A stretch of 64,000 nt of DNA from Arenicola marina (lineage: Eukaryota; Annelida; Polychaeta; Arenicolidae): the NCBI GenBank assembly GCA_964019135.1, contig OZ025253.1:42103220-42167219 (forward strand), read 5' to 3'. Below, piece after piece: positions 60,025-64,000 of this stretch. The notes below the pieces were generated by a model. The model had not been told where the DNA came from and searched no databases. It saw only the letters and a program-made list of their open reading frames with translations. How positions within the stretch are numbered: the stretch's first letter is position 1; each line of letters starts with the position of its first letter. The position numbers and the translations under genes are program-made.

Positions 60025-63000
60025 CTTTAAAATCCTTGTTAAGGAATTCATTGACCAAGTCGAGCCCGATGTTGTTTCCCTTGCCGCCGGTCAAATTCCC
60101 AACTCGCTCCCATGTGAGTTCGTGTCGCAGTCTCTGCGGCAGGAAGCCGGCTGTATCTGTCAAGGCGGAGGTTTACAAATCGTTTGGAGCAAAGCATGCA
60201 GCTATGACGTTTGTGTCATTGCAAAAAAAGTCACAAGTAAACCGTAACAAGTTAAAACGAGACACAGGAATTTAAGTATCGTTATTAAAAATTACCACGT
60301 TCGTTAACGACATTCGCAAGGTAAAATATACAGTGACATCCAGCTTTTACGCCTAATCGCTAATGGCGCCAAAATATTTTATCACACTTTCACCGTATGG
60401 TGTCTCGGGTTTAGTTTCAATTTTAACTTCCAAAAGTTAAACACAACTTACTGGTTAACAGAATATGGCCCACAATGAAGTACTTCGGGTGTTTCTTGAC
60501 CCAGTCCAGCATGCTTAGGCGCCATTCTGAAAGGATTGCCGGTCCATCTCCCTCCCTCACTGTGTCTCTGTTTGCCAGCTGCTGTAGGCCACGCCAGACG
60601 GTGTGCAGCGACTATTGCTGTACAGGATCGTCGTTGTTACCTTCTCGACAATGACAGTAAGGAAATATGTCGCCAATCTCCCCATCTCCTGCTGCAGTGA
60701 AAGACTCGTGGGCTAGTTTGACGTTATCCCAAGAATGATCACTGCAACAACGATCGACGAGTCGCTGAGACAGTTTACTAAGCCACGCTTTCTTCTCCTC
60801 CAGACTGCCACCATAGCCATTCGGGACGTCATCCATCTGGTTCATGCCAAGCAGACGCATCGCGAGAAGCACGACAAAGCCCTCAGTGACAAACTACAAG
60901 TAAAACAACATGCACAATTAAAGATACATACTCACTGAGTAAGTACACAGCGGTGAAAGGCAGAAAGGCGAATTTGTACTGCTATTGTGCAGTAAAACAT
61001 TTTCCATGGTATTCTCACCTCAAGAAAGTTCCACACATGGTAGAAGTTGTCCATCACCTTTCCGCGAAGTGACTGATGACGGAAGTAATCCTTGAGCTGA
61101 TACAGCGTGCCACGGTCTGCAATACTTCGCACTGAGAAAAGGCGGTCCATGGTGTCCTGTAAGTTATAAAAAAATATATACGATTATTGTGCGTATTTTT
61201 TATAATAAAACAGGTTTTAATAACATTTAAGTTATTTAAGTTATCAGCGACAGAAAACGATGCCACGAGGTCAATACTTCATGTTTCTTTATGGAGGGGC
61301 GCTGGGAATGTTATAATTACCTGCAATAGGAGTGCCTCGCGGTGAAATTCTTGGGGTGTTTCCACCAGGCCCTCAAATTGGTGTTGTGGAAGGCGCCCTC
61401 CAGCACGTGCCTTCTTTGCGTTGACCATGCTCTCGACGCTGAGTTGATCCCCATTGCACACAATGCTGTGCGTGTGTTCGTCGGACGTTGGGACAAATCG
61501 ATGTAGGCTCTCCATGATCTGAATAACCCCGGCAGTAGAAGCAGGGTTAGCTTCAATGACCCTGAGGTTAGTCACACGGCTCTTCCGTGCCATCTCTTCG
61601 GTGCGTTCAAGCGGCACGTGCCAAGTGACTTGTCGAGTCAGCTCTTGTAGAGCCGGCAAGTGCTTGACTAAGATCCGTTGCACAATGACCTGACAGCGGG
61701 TCCGACGTCGCCGGAAGTCATCTGCGGTCGGCAGGATGCCAGACGCTGGCACATCCACCGCTGCAATCTCGTCCATGGCCAGCAGGTCTATCGATGGAAC
61801 ACGGTGCTGAACGGCGTATGCTAATGCCCACATTAAAAATGTGTTACCTCTTTCAAGGCCCTGCCGCTGACACAGAATGTCTTTTTGAACGTTATCCCAT
61901 CCCACGCTGTACGTACGTGGAGCCTCAAAGCGTAGGCGCCTCCTGGGTGGCAAGCGGTGGTGAAGCTCGATCTCACCCTTCCACGTCTTCACGGTGGCGT
62001 CATGAGCGTCGCACACCTTGTCCACATTGGACACGGCGGGTTGTCGTCCTTGGCTGACCCCGAAAAATCGGAGCAGGTCGGACACATTCCCGCTGGTTCC
62101 TTGCCGCCACAGCTCCACAACTAAGGCGGACTGGATGAAACGATAGCGACCAGGGGCCCGATGGTACAGCAGCGTCGAAAAAAGAAAGGCCACTTTGGCA
62201 TCCCGGTGCTGAACGGCTTTAGCCAATGTAATAGATCTGAAGAAAAAAAATATTAGATACATTGTACATATGCAATGATTATATTTTACAATAATTCTAC
62301 ATTACGTTCTGCAGCATTGCATTCATATACGATGATTGTTATCTTTCCTTTAATGATGATAATCATAATAATACTAATTAGCATTATCGCTCTTATTGTG
62401 AATTATTATCATATATTAGTATTACTCTTATTATTGTTAATCGTACCTCTTAGCCCCTCGTCGTCCAATTATCGTTCGGCGCGCCAAAGAGTCCGGCGTT
62501 GGCATGGCAGCCTGCAAAAGCCGCGTGGTGAGTGGCAGATGCTGGCGACATTCTGCCGTTGCAAGGGTCCAAGAAAAATCCTCCAGTTTGGCCAGCGACA
62601 CTGGCCCGTAGAGCGTATCAATTTTGGCAGGACCACGGGGCTTCGTTACTCGCTTCAATTCCGATGAAACCTTGTCTGCGACCAGGCGTTCCGTGCAACG
62701 CCGTGCAGCCGCCGAAGACGCCCACAGAGACCTTACGACCTTGACGTAATTTCGCTTGACAACATAGCGAAATAATTGCTCACTACGCGTTGACAAGCCT
62801 GCGTCCATTAGATCACAGGGTGCGTCTCTGAGAGGGGAAGCTGAAACGGGGCTTCGCGGACCGGCATGGCGTTTTCTTGGAGGCGTTGGCGTAGCGTACA
62901 AAAGTCTTTTTCCCCGACGTGGACTTACAGTGTAGCTCATCAGTGGCGTCTTCTGCTTTGGTGTGCTTAAAAGACTGTTGTTGGCAGCTGATGATGAAGG

Positions 63001-63265
63001 GGTCATTGATGCAGTGGGTGACGGTCCTGATGTTGAGGTCGGCGATGGTGGCCTTCCTGACGTGGAGGCAAGAGCTGCTCCAGGCGGCGAGCGTTGGCTG
63101 GAGGGGACGGTCCATCGTCTCCGATTGCTTTTATCTTTCTTCGCAACAGTTTGCTTTCTTACAAGTTGCACGCAGCTGCCGCACATGTACTTATCACGGT
63201 CGCTGTCCGCGGTTTGGAACACCTTGTGATAAGTATAGGGAGATGCCACAGTTTTTATGGCGTAT
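60025..63265 (-). pseudogene. DUF6589-B: DUF6589 gene without PHD finger, truncated
   Basis: Exons in order 63265-62447, 62236-61321, 61156-61019, 60893-60452, 60156-60025, with consistent phases. The first begins at an acceptor, so the start codon lies upstream and was not found; it has a CGSC zinc-knuckle-like pair near YMCGSCVQL and a Ser/Pro-rich linker. The second carries YSVGWDNVQ, YAVQHRVPS, TWHVP, NPASTAGV and GDQLSVESM; later GTLYQLKDYFRHQ and FVVLLAMRL. In exon four CHCREGNNDDPVQQ runs straight into TAG (60612-60614), then SLHTVWRGL: the PHD finger of copy A is missing without loss of frame. The final exon of copy A (about 125 residues) has no counterpart before RecQ-B begins on the other strand. 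Copy B has introns at 61320 and 61018 that copy A lacks. Confidence 0.8.
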
Positions 63266-63628
63266 CTAAAAATAGGAAAACTAGGTACAATAATTAGCGA
63301 TTTTTGTCAGCGCTCGTCTAAAATGAGATTATTGCCTAATGTGTTCAGATGCGTGAAATATTACCTTGTGTTGGGTAATATTATTCCCAAACTCATCTAG
63401 TATAAAGTAAAACGCAAATAACAGTTTCATACATCCACTGAAGGCTTTGAAGTGCAGGAAACAATTAAGGCTTAGAAAATAACTATTTAAAAAATTAATC
63501 GAAACGTCATTTTTTGGCTTATGTACTTGAGTGAGATATTTATCATAAAGTAATTTAATAAATGCAAATGTAGGCCTAGATCTAATATTCTTCAGTATGT
63601 TAAAACCATCGATCTAATGTATCTAATG

Positions 63629-64000
63629 CATGGGCGGATCTAGGAATTTGCCAAGGGGGGGGGGTTGCTTTCTGAAAAGTTGCGACCGGGGGGGGGGGGG
63701 GCGCTTCACAAGATAAGCAATGTGGGACTGATTTTCAACCGAGGAGGAAAGATGTAGGTGAAATTTTAGGCCATATGGGGCGTGGACCCCCCCCCCCACC
63801 TCCGGTACTTATAGAAATGGTGGAACCCAACGTTTACAATTTAGAGCCCAAGGGCGGATCTAGGGAGGGGATAACGGGGTGGGGGAGCCGGTTTTTCCGA
63901 CGAAATACATCGCAGAGATATTTTACACATGCAACCCCCCAACCCGGTCGCAAGTTTTCAGAGATCATCGCCTCCCGATTGCAAAAACATAATGCCCGCC
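63629..64000. mobile_element. Copies of the GGCGGATCCAGG-type element, incomplete
   Basis: GGGCGGATCTAGGAATTTGCC at about 63632 and GGGCGGATCTAGGG at about 63853 resemble the end of the 5.3 kb element; CGCAAGTTTTCAGAGA recurs at the window edge. G and C runs lie between. The far end is outside the window. Confidence 0.6.

Noticed and set aside
1-64000. CRISPR array interpretation of the regular repeats
   Set aside because: Units are contiguous with no unique spacers, no cas genes are present and the DNA is eukaryotic.

Overview
This is eukaryotic, animal-type nuclear DNA: genes are split by GT-AG introns, one gene (SLC35F6) is conserved in animals, several tRNA-like repeats are present, and roughly 31 kb of the 64 kb is minisatellite. 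I see no prokaryotic operon, CRISPR array or phage. The combination of an SLC35F6 orthologue, extreme minisatellite load and arrays grown from an intron-exon boundary fits an invertebrate chordate such as amphioxus best. That is inference; no marker gene in the window settles the species.

Layout. 1-5.0 kb: three tandem arrays (58, 16 and 18 bp units), small broken ankyrin-repeat pieces and a truncated dispersed element. 5.0-11.1 kb: a 329 bp inverted-repeat element, AT-rich sequence with no recognisable gene, and a 56 bp array. 11.1-32.7 kb, minus strand: SLC35F6, six coding exons of a vesicular multi-pass transporter. Its second-last intron is 16.9 kb long and is almost entirely a 61 bp array of about 275 copies. 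Each copy carries that intron's own 3' splice site plus the first 27 bases of the following exon. The exon itself needs a one-base frameshift. 32.7-38.9 kb: more arrays (about 25, 57 and 44 bp units), dispersed repeats and a tRNA-like relic.

38.9-63.3 kb: two related gene pairs facing each other as an inverted duplication. Each pair is a DUF6589-type gene and a RecQ-like superfamily 2 helicase gene, convergent (tail to tail). Pair A is DUF6589-A (+, 38.9-45.4 kb) and RecQ-A (-, 52.6-56.4 kb), with 7.2 kb of GC-rich minisatellite filling the space between the two stop codons. Pair B is RecQ-B (+, 57.2-59.9 kb) and DUF6589-B (-, 60.0-63.3 kb). Every copy is damaged: nonsense codons, frameshifts, a lost PHD finger or missing exons. 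The repeated two-gene unit, its inversion and its decay suggest an undescribed mobile element or selfish two-gene cassette in which DUF6589 might supply the transposase-like activity and RecQ the helicase. This is the main candidate for a new system. I did not find its terminal repeats.
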